From contig JAPYWT010000006.1 of the NCBI GenBank assembly GCA_028276215.1, forward strand, positions 1 through 19,362: 19,362 nucleotides of DNA. Reading direction: 5' to 3'. The notes beneath the pieces were generated by a model. It did no database searches and had not been told where the DNA came from. It saw only the letters and a program-made list of their open reading frames with translations. This document shows positions 13,826 to 19,362 of the stretch, piece after piece. Source of the stretch: Thermoflexus sp. (GTDB taxonomy: Bacteria > Chloroflexota > Anaerolineae > B4-G1 > DUEL01). The position numbers and the translations under genes are program-made. The first letter of the stretch is position 1. Every line of letters starts with the position of its first letter.

Positions 13826-14125
13826 GTGGTCAAATTGCTGATGGGCTGGAACCTGATTCCGGGGCTGGAGAACGAGTATTTTGAGTTTTTTACGAAGGAG
13901 TTTGAGCCAGCACTGGAGGAGTTGGGCCTTCAGGCAACGGATATGTGGTACACCGCGTACGGAGAGGGGCCCCAGATTCTCACCGGAATGGTTGCTGAGG
14001 ACCTGAACACCGCGCGCCGGATTCTGGCTTCCGAGCGCTGGCTGAGGCTGAAGGAGCGGCTTCTGGAGTTTGTAACCGACTATCAGCAGAAAATCATTCC
14101 TGCTTCTGGCGGTTATCAATTGTAA
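13826..14125 (+). CDS. 99-residue protein of unknown function, possible dimeric alpha/beta barrel
   Basis: The short soluble protein starts with GTG 13826, with AAGGAG five bases upstream that overlaps the stop of the preceding gene; the gap is 9 bases, so the two are co-transcribed. The strand/helix order (KLLMGWNLIPG, a helix EYFEFFTKEFEPALEELG, MWYTAYGEG, a helix TARRILASERWLRLKERLLEFV) suggests a ferredoxin-like half barrel of the kind that dimerises in EthD/NIPSNAP-like proteins. I cannot assign it to a named family. Base composition is lower in GC than most of the window. There is no signal peptide despite its surface-protein neighbour. Confidence 0.7.
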   Translation: MVKLLMGWNLIPGLENEYFEFFTKEFEPALEELGLQATDMWYTAYGEGPQILTGMVAEDLNTARRILASERWLRLKERLLEFVTDYQQKIIPASGGYQL

Positions 14126-14139
14126 TACCGGTCTTTCTA

Positions 14140-14297
14140 TCCCTTCCCTGTCCCTATCACCGCCCCCTGGCTGGCATCGCCCACATAGCGGGCATAGAAG
14201 CGCAGGAATCCCGGCGGGATGTCCTTCTGGGGCGGCACCCAGTCTCTCATCCGTTCCTGCAACTCCCGCTCGCTCAGGTGGACGTTCAGGATCGGTT
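14140..14297 (-). pseudogene. ilvD: C-terminal remnant of dihydroxy-acid dehydratase
   Basis: The minus strand encodes LNVHLSERELQERMRDWV, PPQKDIPPGFLRFYARYV and GDASQGAVIG before a TAG at 14140-14142. This order is the conserved end of IlvD: the LxVxLSxxEL strand, the W-x-P-P turn, the YAxxV helix, and the SAS-x-GAV tail (here DASQGAV). An in-frame stop lies directly upstream (near 14302), so only about 50 of some 560 codons remain. Upstream, 14329-14350 read on the minus strand gives GGAGG and ATG, perhaps the original start with the body deleted. IlvD makes 2-oxoacids for branched-chain amino acids; this piece cannot. Confidence 0.72.
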
Positions 14298-14418
14298 CTC
14301 AACCCTTTTCCCTGGTTTTGTTCGTCTCCCATCGCTGCCACCTCCTACCCTGGCGTTTGGCCCCTATTCTACCCCAATGTTAGAGTGTTGATAAGCCCTG
14401 GTGATAGAACGCGAGCGC

Positions 14419-14447
14419 TTGATGTCCGCAGGGGCGGGTGGTATAAT
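14419..14447 (+). promoter_or_regulatory. Extended -10 promoter driving a leaderless gene
   Basis: TTGATG (14419-14424), a 17-base spacer and TATAAT (14442-14447), the latter preceded by TGG (an extended -10). Transcription is expected at about 14454, one base before the ATG of the next gene. Confidence 0.75.
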
Positions 14448-14454
14448 AGCGGCG

Positions 14455-15132
14455 ATGTTCCACCCGGAAGACCGCGTCCTGGTTGCCGTGATGAACAACG
14501 GGCGGGACTTTGAGATTGCCCGCGACCGGGGGTGGTACCGCATCCCCGTGCGGCATGCTCCGCCCAGCACCACCGAGGCCGCCGTGCTGGCCTTCTACTT
14601 CACCCGCGCCTTCGGCGAAGAGGGATGGGCCATTCACTGGTACGCCCCCGTCCGGGGGCACGAACTGGCCCGCCGCCGGGACCTCCTGCCCGAGGAGCCC
14701 CACCACCCCCGCGCCGATGACCTCTACTATCAACTCCAACTGGGCCCGCTGGTCCGCCTGGAGCGGCCCATCCCCAGCCTGCGCTGGCGGCGGATCACGT
14801 TCATTGAAACGACGTGGGACCGCTTCACCGCCGCGCAGGAGATCAACGACCTCTTCGCCTCCGGTGCGGATGGACTGTTCGTCACCCTGAAGGAGGCGGG
14901 ATTCCAGCCGGAGCGGGAGTATCCTGTGCGCGAGGGTGGGGTGGAGTATGTGGTGGACCTGGCGATTCCGTGCAGGGAGGGGACGGTGCTGATCGCCGTC
15001 GGGGAACGGCCCGCTCCGCCGGGCGCTCTCTACTGTCCGGACGTGGAGACGGTCCGGCGGGCCGTCGCCGCGCGCGGGGGTGAGATGGGCCTCACACAAA
15101 GACACAGAGACACAAAGATTTACAAAAATTAA
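14455..15132 (+). CDS. Conserved hypothetical protein, leaderless
   Basis: The 225-residue protein has no signal peptide or membrane segment. The N-terminal part (FHPEDRVLVAVMNNGRDFEIARD, then AIHWYAPVRGHELARRRDLLP, LRWRRITFIETTWDRFTAAQEI) looks like a conserved family that I recall only as hypothetical in Chloroflexota. Residues 140-200 (LKEAGFQPEREYPV, then YVVDLAIP with D168) loosely resemble DUF559/PD-(D/E)xK nuclease-like folds, but the expected E-x-K is not clear, so I assign no activity. ATG 14455 is chosen over an in-frame GTG at 14401 because a strong promoter predicts transcription from about 14454; there is no Shine-Dalgarno. The last ~14 residues (LTQRHRDTKIYKN) and the stop are encoded by the inverted repeat at 15090-15166. 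Confidence 0.7.
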   Translation: MFHPEDRVLVAVMNNGRDFEIARDRGWYRIPVRHAPPSTTEAAVLAFYFTRAFGEEGWAIHWYAPVRGHELARRRDLLPEEPHHPRADDLYYQLQLGPLVRLERPIPSLRWRRITFIETTWDRFTAAQEINDLFASGADGLFVTLKEAGFQPEREYPVREGGVEYVVDLAIPCREGTVLIAVGERPAPPGALYCPDVETVRRAVAARGGEMGLTQRHRDTKIYKN

Positions 15133-15166
15133 CTAAAACTTTGTGCCTTTGTGTCTTGGTGTGAGG
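15090..15166. terminator. Inverted CTTTGTG repeats between convergent genes, candidate bidirectional terminator
   Basis: Arms of 28 bp (15090-15117 and 15139-15166) match at 25 positions, starting CCTCACAC and ending GGTGTGAGG, around a 21-bp AT-rich spacer. Each arm is built of CTTTGTG-type units, as seen singly at 330-356 and 16522-16557. The hairpin lies between the convergent genes 14455-15132 and 15179-16321 and contains the stop of the first. Confidence 0.65.
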
Positions 15167-15178
15167 AAAATCTGCACC

Positions 15179-16321
15179 CTAAAACAGCGGGAGTTGGCGG
15201 GCCGGGCGGCGGCCGTCCAGCAGGATGAAGGGCGCGGCCCGCTCCGCCGCAATCCCCAGGGCGCGCAGGTCCTTCAGGTCCCGCAACCGGCCCCGACGAC
15301 GCGCGGCGATCAGGCGGTCGGCGCCCTGGGGGCCGATGCCCGGTACCCGCAGCAGGGTTTCCCGCCCCGCCCGATTCACCTCCACCGGTGCCTCCGCCAG
15401 ATGCTCCCGCGCCCAGGCCAGTTTGGGGTCCGTATCCAGTGGCAGGTTGCCGTCCGGCTGGAAGGGGAGTTCCTCCACGCTGAAGCCGTAATCCCGCAGC
15501 AGGAAGGATGCCTGGTAGAGACGGTGTTCCCGCTGCGGTGGGGTGAGCGGATGGGCCTCCAGCGGTGTCCCGGGGACGGGGCGGAACGCCTGGAAGTAGG
15601 CCCGGGCCAGCCCCAGGTGGCGGTAGAGGAACGCCGTCACGTGCAACAGTTCCAGGTCGCTCTCCCCGGCCGCCCCGACGACGAACTGGGTGGTGGAACT
15701 GGGAGCAGGGCCGGGCATCTCCCGGCGGAGTTCCTCTATCCAGCGCAGTCGGCGGAGGAGTTCGTCGGTGAACTGTTTGTGGGGGGCCAGGGCGGCCAGA
15801 CGGCGGTCGTTGGGGGCCTCCAGGTTGACCGAGACGCGGTCCGCCAGTCGCATCGCCGCGGCCACCTGGTCCCGCTCCGCGCCGGGCATAATCTTCAGGT
15901 GGATGTACCCCCGAAAGCCGTAGCGGTGGCGGAGAATCTCCGCGGTGGCGATGAGTCGGTCCTGAGTGTGCGGCCCTCCGCCCAGGATGGAGGAACTCAG
16001 GAAGAGCCCCTCTGCGATACCGCGCTGGTGGAGTTGCAGAAAAAGGCGCGCCAGTTCATCCGGGGTGAAGGTGGCGCGGGGACAGTCCCGTCCGGCACGG
16101 AAGGCACAGTAGAAGCAATCCCGCTCGCAGGCCGAAGTGAGGAGGGTTTTCAGCAGCGCGATGCGCCTGCCGCCGGGCATCGCCGCGTAGTGGATGAAGC
16201 CGGAGAGGTCGGCCGGAAGCCCGACAGGGGCCGACAGGGGCCGTCCGGCGGCGCTCACCTCCTCGGCCGGCTCATAACAGGTCGCCGGCCCTAACCGTCG
16301 CAGTTTCTCTACCGGGTCCAT
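15179..16321 (-). CDS. Radical SAM protein with C-terminal helix-hairpin-helix (TIGR03916-like, putative DNA modification/repair)
   Basis: The 380-residue protein has the radical SAM cluster motif C65-E-R-D-C69-F-Y-C72, the following FYCAFRAGRDC segment, and SSSILGGG in the barrel. Its C terminus is a helix-hairpin-helix (VPGIGPQGADRLIAARR, about 326-344), a DNA-binding or scaffold motif, ending in the typical AAPFILLDGRR. This is the architecture of TIGR03916, a family often found beside a uracil-DNA-glycosylase-like gene and annotated as putative DNA modification/repair. No such partner gene lies next to it here. The reaction is unknown. The ATG at 16321 is preceded by a weak ribosome site and, about 40 bases upstream, by an extended -10 promoter. 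Confidence 0.88.
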   Translation of the reverse strand: MDPVEKLRRLGPATCYEPAEEVSAAGRPLSAPVGLPADLSGFIHYAAMPGGRRIALLKTLLTSACERDCFYCAFRAGRDCPRATFTPDELARLFLQLHQRGIAEGLFLSSSILGGGPHTQDRLIATAEILRHRYGFRGYIHLKIMPGAERDQVAAAMRLADRVSVNLEAPNDRRLAALAPHKQFTDELLRRLRWIEELRREMPGPAPSSTTQFVVGAAGESDLELLHVTAFLYRHLGLARAYFQAFRPVPGTPLEAHPLTPPQREHRLYQASFLLRDYGFSVEELPFQPDGNLPLDTDPKLAWAREHLAEAPVEVNRAGRETLLRVPGIGPQGADRLIAARRRGRLRDLKDLRALGIAAERAAPFILLDGRRPARQLPLF

Positions 16322-16359
16322 GGTGGGGGCTCTTCCGAAGAGAACAGAAGTTCACTGAT

Positions 16360-16368
16360 ATTATACCA
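16360..16368 (-). promoter_or_regulatory. Extended -10 promoter of the radical SAM/HhH gene
   Basis: On the minus strand TGGTATAAT (16368-16360) is a perfect TATAAT with the TGn extension; no good -35 is seen. Transcription from about 16353 gives a leader of some 30 bases. Confidence 0.6.
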
Positions 16369-16447
16369 CAGAATCTGATCGTCGGGGAAATCGGTGAGTC
16401 TGCAGGAGATGCGGGTTTGCGGTGGGCGGGTGCGATTTCCCGGCCGC

Positions 16448-16475
16448 TTGTCGTTGCCGCCTTCTATAGTACAAT
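16448..16475 (+). promoter_or_regulatory. Probable promoter of the MoaD-like/AOR operon
   Basis: TTGTCG (16448-16453) and TACAAT (16470-16475) with a 16-base spacer. The leader of about 100 bases contains a small hairpin (CCGC/GCGG near 16480-16491) and four CTTYGTG units at 16522-16557. I do not recognise a molybdenum-cofactor riboswitch in it. Confidence 0.5.
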
Positions 16476-16521
16476 AGAGCCGCTTACGCGGATCAACCCG
16501 AAACGGAAATCACCCGTCAAT

Positions 16522-16557
16522 CTTCGTGCCCTTCGTGTTCCCTTCGTGTCCTTTGTG
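16522..16557 (+). repeat. CTTCGTG/CTTTGTG tandem motifs in a 5' leader
   Basis: Units at 16522, 16531, 16542 and 16551 (steps 9, 11, 9) repeat the spacing seen at 330-356 (steps 9, 11). They lie just upstream of the MoaD-like gene ribosome site and belong to a dispersed intergenic repeat family. Confidence 0.6.
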
Positions 16558-16585
16558 GTTTTCAGATTTTTAGGAGAGCCGGGCG

Positions 16586-16822
16586 ATGAAAATCCGCATC
16601 AAACTCCTGGCCCATTATCAGCAGTACCTGCCCCCCAATTGCTCCTCTTCTTCGTACGAGGCAGATGTCCCCCCGGACGCCCGGGTGGAGGACGTCCTGG
16701 CCGGACTGCCCGTGCCGGTGGAGGAGAGCGTCGTCCTGGTGAACGGGCGTACCCCTCAGCCGGGCCAGGCCCTGCAGGAAGGGGACGTCCTGTGCCTCTT
16801 CCCGGCCATCGGCGGCGGCTGA
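16586..16822 (+). CDS. MoaD/ThiS-family sulfur carrier protein
   Basis: The 78-residue protein has the ubiquitin-like beta-grasp pattern (MKIRIKLLAHYQQYL, VEDVLAGL, VVLVNGRTPQPGQALQEGDVLCLFPAI) and ends in Gly-Gly-Gly. The terminal GG is adenylated and thiocarboxylated in MoaD/ThiS proteins, donating sulfur for molybdopterin (MoaD) or thiamine (ThiS). Placement 41 bases before an AOR gene favours the molybdopterin/tungstopterin role; MoaD-like genes commonly accompany AOR genes. The start has AGGAG about ten bases upstream, a long but acceptable spacing. No moaE or activating moeB gene is in the window. Confidence 0.87.
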   Translation: MKIRIKLLAHYQQYLPPNCSSSSYEADVPPDARVEDVLAGLPVPVEESVVLVNGRTPQPGQALQEGDVLCLFPAIGGG

Positions 16823-16863
16823 TGGAACGAGAACTTCAATAACCACTCACCTCAGGAGGCAAC

Positions 16864-18693
16864 ATGTACGGCTGGAACGGCAGAATCCTCAGAGTCAACC
16901 TGACCACCGGAGAGACCTCCGTAGAAGAAGTGGACCCCCGCACGGCGCGGGACTTTATCGGCGGACGGGGGTGGGCCATCCGCTATCTCTACAACGAGAT
17001 GGACCCCCGGGTGGACCCCCTCTCCCCGGAGAACAAACTGGTCTTTTCCACCGGCCCTCTCACCGCCACCCCGGTCCCCACCGGTAACCGGTACATGGTG
17101 ACCACCAAATCCCCCCTGACTGGCGCCATCTCCTGCTCCAACTCCGGCGGCTTCTTCCCCACGGAGATGAAGCGCACCGGTTTTGACCTGTTCATCTTTG
17201 AGGGACGGGCCGGGCGACCGGTGTATCTCTGGGTGAACGACGACCGGGTGGAACTCCGCCCCGCCGACCACCTCTGGGGCCGGACGGTCTTTGAGACCGA
17301 GGACATGCTGCGGGCCGAGACCGACCCCCGCGCCCGGGTGGCCTGCATTGGCCCGGCGGGAGAACGACTGGCGCCCATCGCGGCCATCCTGAACGATAAG
17401 CACCGCGCCGCCGCTCGTTCCGGCGTGGGCGCGGTCATGGGCTCCAAGAACCTCAAGGCCGTCGTCGTGCGGGGCACCCGCCGCATCCCCCTGGCTCGCC
17501 CCGACGAACTGAAGGCCCTCGCCGACCAGGTGGTGGAGGAGGTCAAGCAGGCGGTGGCGGCGGGGAAGGCCACTCTGCGGACCTACGGCACCGCCTACGT
17601 CCCCCCCGTCACCAACGAAGTGGGCATCCTCCCCACCTACAACTTCCGGACGGGGGTCTTCGCCGGGGCGGAGGCCATCTCCGGCCGCACGCTCAACCAG
17701 AAGTATCTGGTCCGGCCCAAGGCCTGCTACGGTTGCCCCATCGCCTGCGGGCGGGTGACCCGGGTGGAGGACCCCATCTTCGGCGGCGAGGGGGAGGGGC
17801 CGGAGTACGAGACCATCGGCTCCCTGGGCAGCGCGTGCGGTGTGGACAACCTGGCCGCCATCACCAAAGCCAACTACATCTGTAACGAACTGGGCCTGGA
17901 CACCATCTCCGCCGGGGTGACCATCGCCTGCGCGATGGAGATGTACGAACTGGGCCTGATCCCCGAGTCGGACATCGGACGTCCTCTGCGCTTCGGGGAT
18001 GCGGAGGCCGTGGTGGAGATGGTCCGTCTGGCAGGCCTGCGGGAGGGGTTCGGTGACCTCATCGCTCAGGGGAGTTACCGGCTGGCCTCCCACTACGGCC
18101 ATCCGGAGTTCTCCATGTCCGCCAAAAAGCAGGAGTTCCCGGCCTACGACCCGCGCGGGGCCAAGGGGATGGGCCTCCTCTACGCCACCTCCAACATCGG
18201 CGCCTCCCACATGGCGGGCGACACCGCCTACATGGAGGTCTTCGGCGTCCCCAAGAAGGTGGACCCCCTCTCCTGGGAGGACAAGCCCCGGCTGGTGAAG
18301 TATTTTGAGGACATTTTCACCATTATAGACGCGGCGGGACTGTGCGTCTTCCTGAGCATCCGCTACCTCTTTGAGCCCACGTACAACGTGGAGCCGGTGC
18401 GCATCTCCCGCCTGATGGAGTACGCCACCGGTGCCGGGTACGATGAGGAGACGCTGCTCAGGGCCGGGGAGCGAGTCTACAACCTGGAGCGGATGTTCCT
18501 GGTGCGGGCGGGGTTCTCCCGGGCCGACGACACCCTCCCGCCGCGCATGCTCCATGAGCCGATGCCGGAGGGGCCGGCGAAGGGGCACGTGGTGGAGTTG
18601 GACCGGATGCTGCCGGAGTACTACCGCCTGCGGGGCTGGGACGAGAACGGCGTCCCGACGCCGGAGAAACTGGCGGAGTTGGGGTTGCTGTAG
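16864..18693 (+). CDS. aor: Aldehyde:ferredoxin oxidoreductase family tungsto/molybdoenzyme
   Basis: The 609-residue protein is full length for the AOR family (about 605 in Pyrococcus furiosus). It oxidises aldehydes to acids, reducing ferredoxin, using a bis-pterin tungsten or molybdenum centre and one [4Fe-4S] cluster. Cluster ligands C288-x2-C291-x3-C295 and C494 have the same numbers as in the P. furiosus enzyme. D489 in the D-x-x-G-L-C motif and H449 (NIGASHMAG) match known pterin/active-site regions. The N-terminal MYGWNGRILRVNLTTG and IGGRGWAIRYLY segments are family hallmarks. ATG 16864 has AGGAGG four bases upstream. It is cytoplasmic. The substrate range cannot be read from sequence; other subfamilies (GOR, WOR, benzoyl-CoA-reductase-like) are possible. 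Confidence 0.93.
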   Translation: MYGWNGRILRVNLTTGETSVEEVDPRTARDFIGGRGWAIRYLYNEMDPRVDPLSPENKLVFSTGPLTATPVPTGNRYMVTTKSPLTGAISCSNSGGFFPTEMKRTGFDLFIFEGRAGRPVYLWVNDDRVELRPADHLWGRTVFETEDMLRAETDPRARVACIGPAGERLAPIAAILNDKHRAAARSGVGAVMGSKNLKAVVVRGTRRIPLARPDELKALADQVVEEVKQAVAAGKATLRTYGTAYVPPVTNEVGILPTYNFRTGVFAGAEAISGRTLNQKYLVRPKACYGCPIACGRVTRVEDPIFGGEGEGPEYETIGSLGSACGVDNLAAITKANYICNELGLDTISAGVTIACAMEMYELGLIPESDIGRPLRFGDAEAVVEMVRLAGLREGFGDLIAQGSYRLASHYGHPEFSMSAKKQEFPAYDPRGAKGMGLLYATSNIGASHMAGDTAYMEVFGVPKKVDPLSWEDKPRLVKYFEDIFTIIDAAGLCVFLSIRYLFEPTYNVEPVRISRLMEYATGAGYDEETLLRAGERVYNLERMFLVRAGFSRADDTLPPRMLHEPMPEGPAKGHVVELDRMLPEYYRLRGWDENGVPTPEKLAELGLL

Positions 18694-18707
18694 AGGTGGA
18701 CGGCTCC

Positions 18708-18744
18708 GAACGTGCCAGGCACTTTTGAAGTGCCTGGCACGTTC
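18708..18744. terminator. 17-bp-stem hairpin downstream of the AOR gene
   Basis: GAACGTGCCAGGCACTT (18708-18724) and its exact reverse complement (18728-18744) flank TTG, 14 bases after the AOR stop. The stem is very stable, but there is no T-tract after it. Its position suggests a terminator or 3'-end stabiliser. Confidence 0.6.
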
Positions 18745-18788
18745 TCCCAACTGCGTAAGTCCTGTCCGGGTAACCGGCGACGGCGAAG

Positions 18789-18825
18789 AGGGTTTTGCGG
18801 CAGCCTTCGGCCGCCGCAAAACCCT
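18789..18825. repeat. Second hairpin between convergent genes
   Basis: AGGGTTTTGCGGC (18789-18801) and its exact complement (18813-18825) enclose AGCCTTCGGCC. It precedes the stop of the minus-strand gene and can terminate either strand: GGGTTTTGCGG, read on the other strand, ends in a run of A. Related to the palindrome at the window start (shared CCGCCGCAAAACCC). Confidence 0.6.
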
Positions 18826-18851
18826 TTCCTCCTGCTGACCAGAGGCGCTCC

Positions 18852-19362
18852 TTATTTCGGGGAGATTGTCCAGGTCATATCCCCGCTGAGGTTGGCCCCG
18901 TGCTCCTCGGCCAGCAGGTTGTTGTTGCAATCCTCGGCCCGCAGGTCGTACGTTCCCTCCGGGAAGGTGAAGGTGTACTCGCTGCCGGGGGCAATGGCAT
19001 CTCCACCCAGCCAGTCCCCGCCCCACTCCGCACTTCCCGCCGGGGAAATGTAGATGTAGCAGATGGGGATGTCCAGTTGGTTGACCACCGTCAGCGAGGC
19101 CTGGGTCACGTCGGAGAGGGTCCAGGTGAGGCCATCCGCCCCGAGGGTGACGCCGTTCTGGACGTTCAGGGGGTTGCCGTCGCAGTCGTCGGCCCGCAGG
19201 TCGTAGGTGCCCGAGGGCACCGGGAAGGTGTGGCGCTCCCCCGCCGGTATGCTGGTGTCCAGTCCCAGCCAGTCTTCACCCCACTCTTTCTGGTCAACGG
19301 GGGAGATGTAGACGTAGCAGATTTCGTGACTGGAATTGTTGACCAGCAGGAGGGGGAACCGC
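18852..19362 (-). CDS. Partial gene: tandem two-copy secreted domain protein, 5' end outside window
   Basis: The minus-strand frame is open from the window edge to TAA 18852-18854, giving the C-terminal 169 residues. It has two ~80-residue copies. Copy 1 (about 19095-19356) holds LLLVNNSS, EICYVYISP, WGEDWLG, PSGTYDLRADDC. Copy 2 (about 18855-19094) holds LTVVNQLD, PICYIYISP, WGGDWLG, PEGTYDLRAEDC. Each has two conserved cysteines (ICY and D-D/E-C...), possibly a disulfide, and a beta-strand pattern suited to an extracellular beta sandwich. I recall such repeats from Chloroflexota surface proteins but know no function. The internal GTG at 19220 is not the true start, because the reading frame and the first domain copy continue upstream of it. 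Confidence 0.75.
   Translation of the reverse strand, partial: RFPLLLVNNSSHEICYVYISPVDQKEWGEDWLGLDTSIPAGERHTFPVPSGTYDLRADDCDGNPLNVQNGVTLGADGLTWTLSDVTQASLTVVNQLDIPICYIYISPAGSAEWGGDWLGGDAIAPGSEYTFTFPEGTYDLRAEDCNNNLLAEEHGANLSGDMTWTISPK

Noticed and set aside
15143..16294. 383-codon open frame on the plus strand
   Set aside because: Antisense to the radical SAM/helix-hairpin-helix gene, which has an intact CxxxCxxC and HhH.
16476..16585. Molybdenum-cofactor riboswitch before the MoaD-like gene
   Set aside because: The leader is short, contains only a 4-bp hairpin and CTTYGTG units, and lacks the long paired architecture expected of that riboswitch.
16852..19026. 724-codon open frame on the minus strand
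   Set aside because: Antisense to the AOR gene, with a biased composition typical of a shadow frame. It even runs through the two 3' hairpins.

Overview
The window is GC-rich bacterial chromosome, most likely from Chloroflexota (Anaerolineae or a relative). This is inferred from four things: secreted proteins with long proline/threonine linkers, an archaeal-type aldehyde:ferredoxin oxidoreductase (AOR), the mix of conserved hypothetical genes, and very repeat-rich intergenic DNA. No taxonomic marker (rRNA, ribosomal protein) is present, so the assignment is tentative. I see no tRNA, rRNA, CRISPR array or transposase.

Layout. (1) 1-466: repeats, then a consensus sigma-70 promoter. (2) 467-2787: a two-gene operon of a B12-dependent MerR-type photoreceptor regulator of the CarH/LitR family and a TIGR01777 NAD(P)-binding protein. 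(3) 2823-3792: a ferritin-like protein and a Rieske ferredoxin, apparently one tight operon now split by a palindromic element. (4) 3784-4140: tandem copies of the same element. (5) 4224-11495: a same-strand run of a secreted-domain/PlsY fusion, a membrane GT2 glycosyltransferase, a Rieske oxygenase, an MFS transporter, a radical SAM/SPASM protein and a secreted LamG protein. (6) 11496-12108: repeats, including a 224-bp inverted-repeat element and a 78-bp triplication. (7) 12100-13209: a TPR lipoprotein on the minus strand. (8) 13448-14125: a small LPxTG-type surface protein and a 99-residue unknown protein. (9) 14140-14297: a minus-strand remnant of ilvD. (10) 14455-15132: a leaderless conserved hypothetical gene, convergent with a radical SAM/helix-hairpin-helix protein (15179-16321). 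(11) 16586-18693: a MoaD-like protein and a tungsten/molybdenum AOR. (12) 18852 to the end: a truncated minus-strand gene with two copies of a secreted domain.

How the genes may work together. The regulator carries both the W-x9-EH signature and the ExHxxG B12-ligand motif, so light control is plausible. Three 11-bp-phased TCA repeats lie just upstream of its own -35 box. The 4224-10437 run combines an acyltransferase, a glycosyltransferase, an oxygenase, an exporter-type MFS protein and a radical SAM enzyme. That set would suit synthesis of a decorated membrane lipid or carotenoid-type glycoside, but no substrate can be read from the sequence. The MoaD-like protein next to the AOR fits pterin cofactor supply.

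The most striking structural feature is the repeats. Several palindromic families sit exactly at gene 3' ends, and six genes take their stop codon from a repeat. One element lies between two perfect 12-bp direct repeats; removing it restores a stop-T-start junction between two genes.
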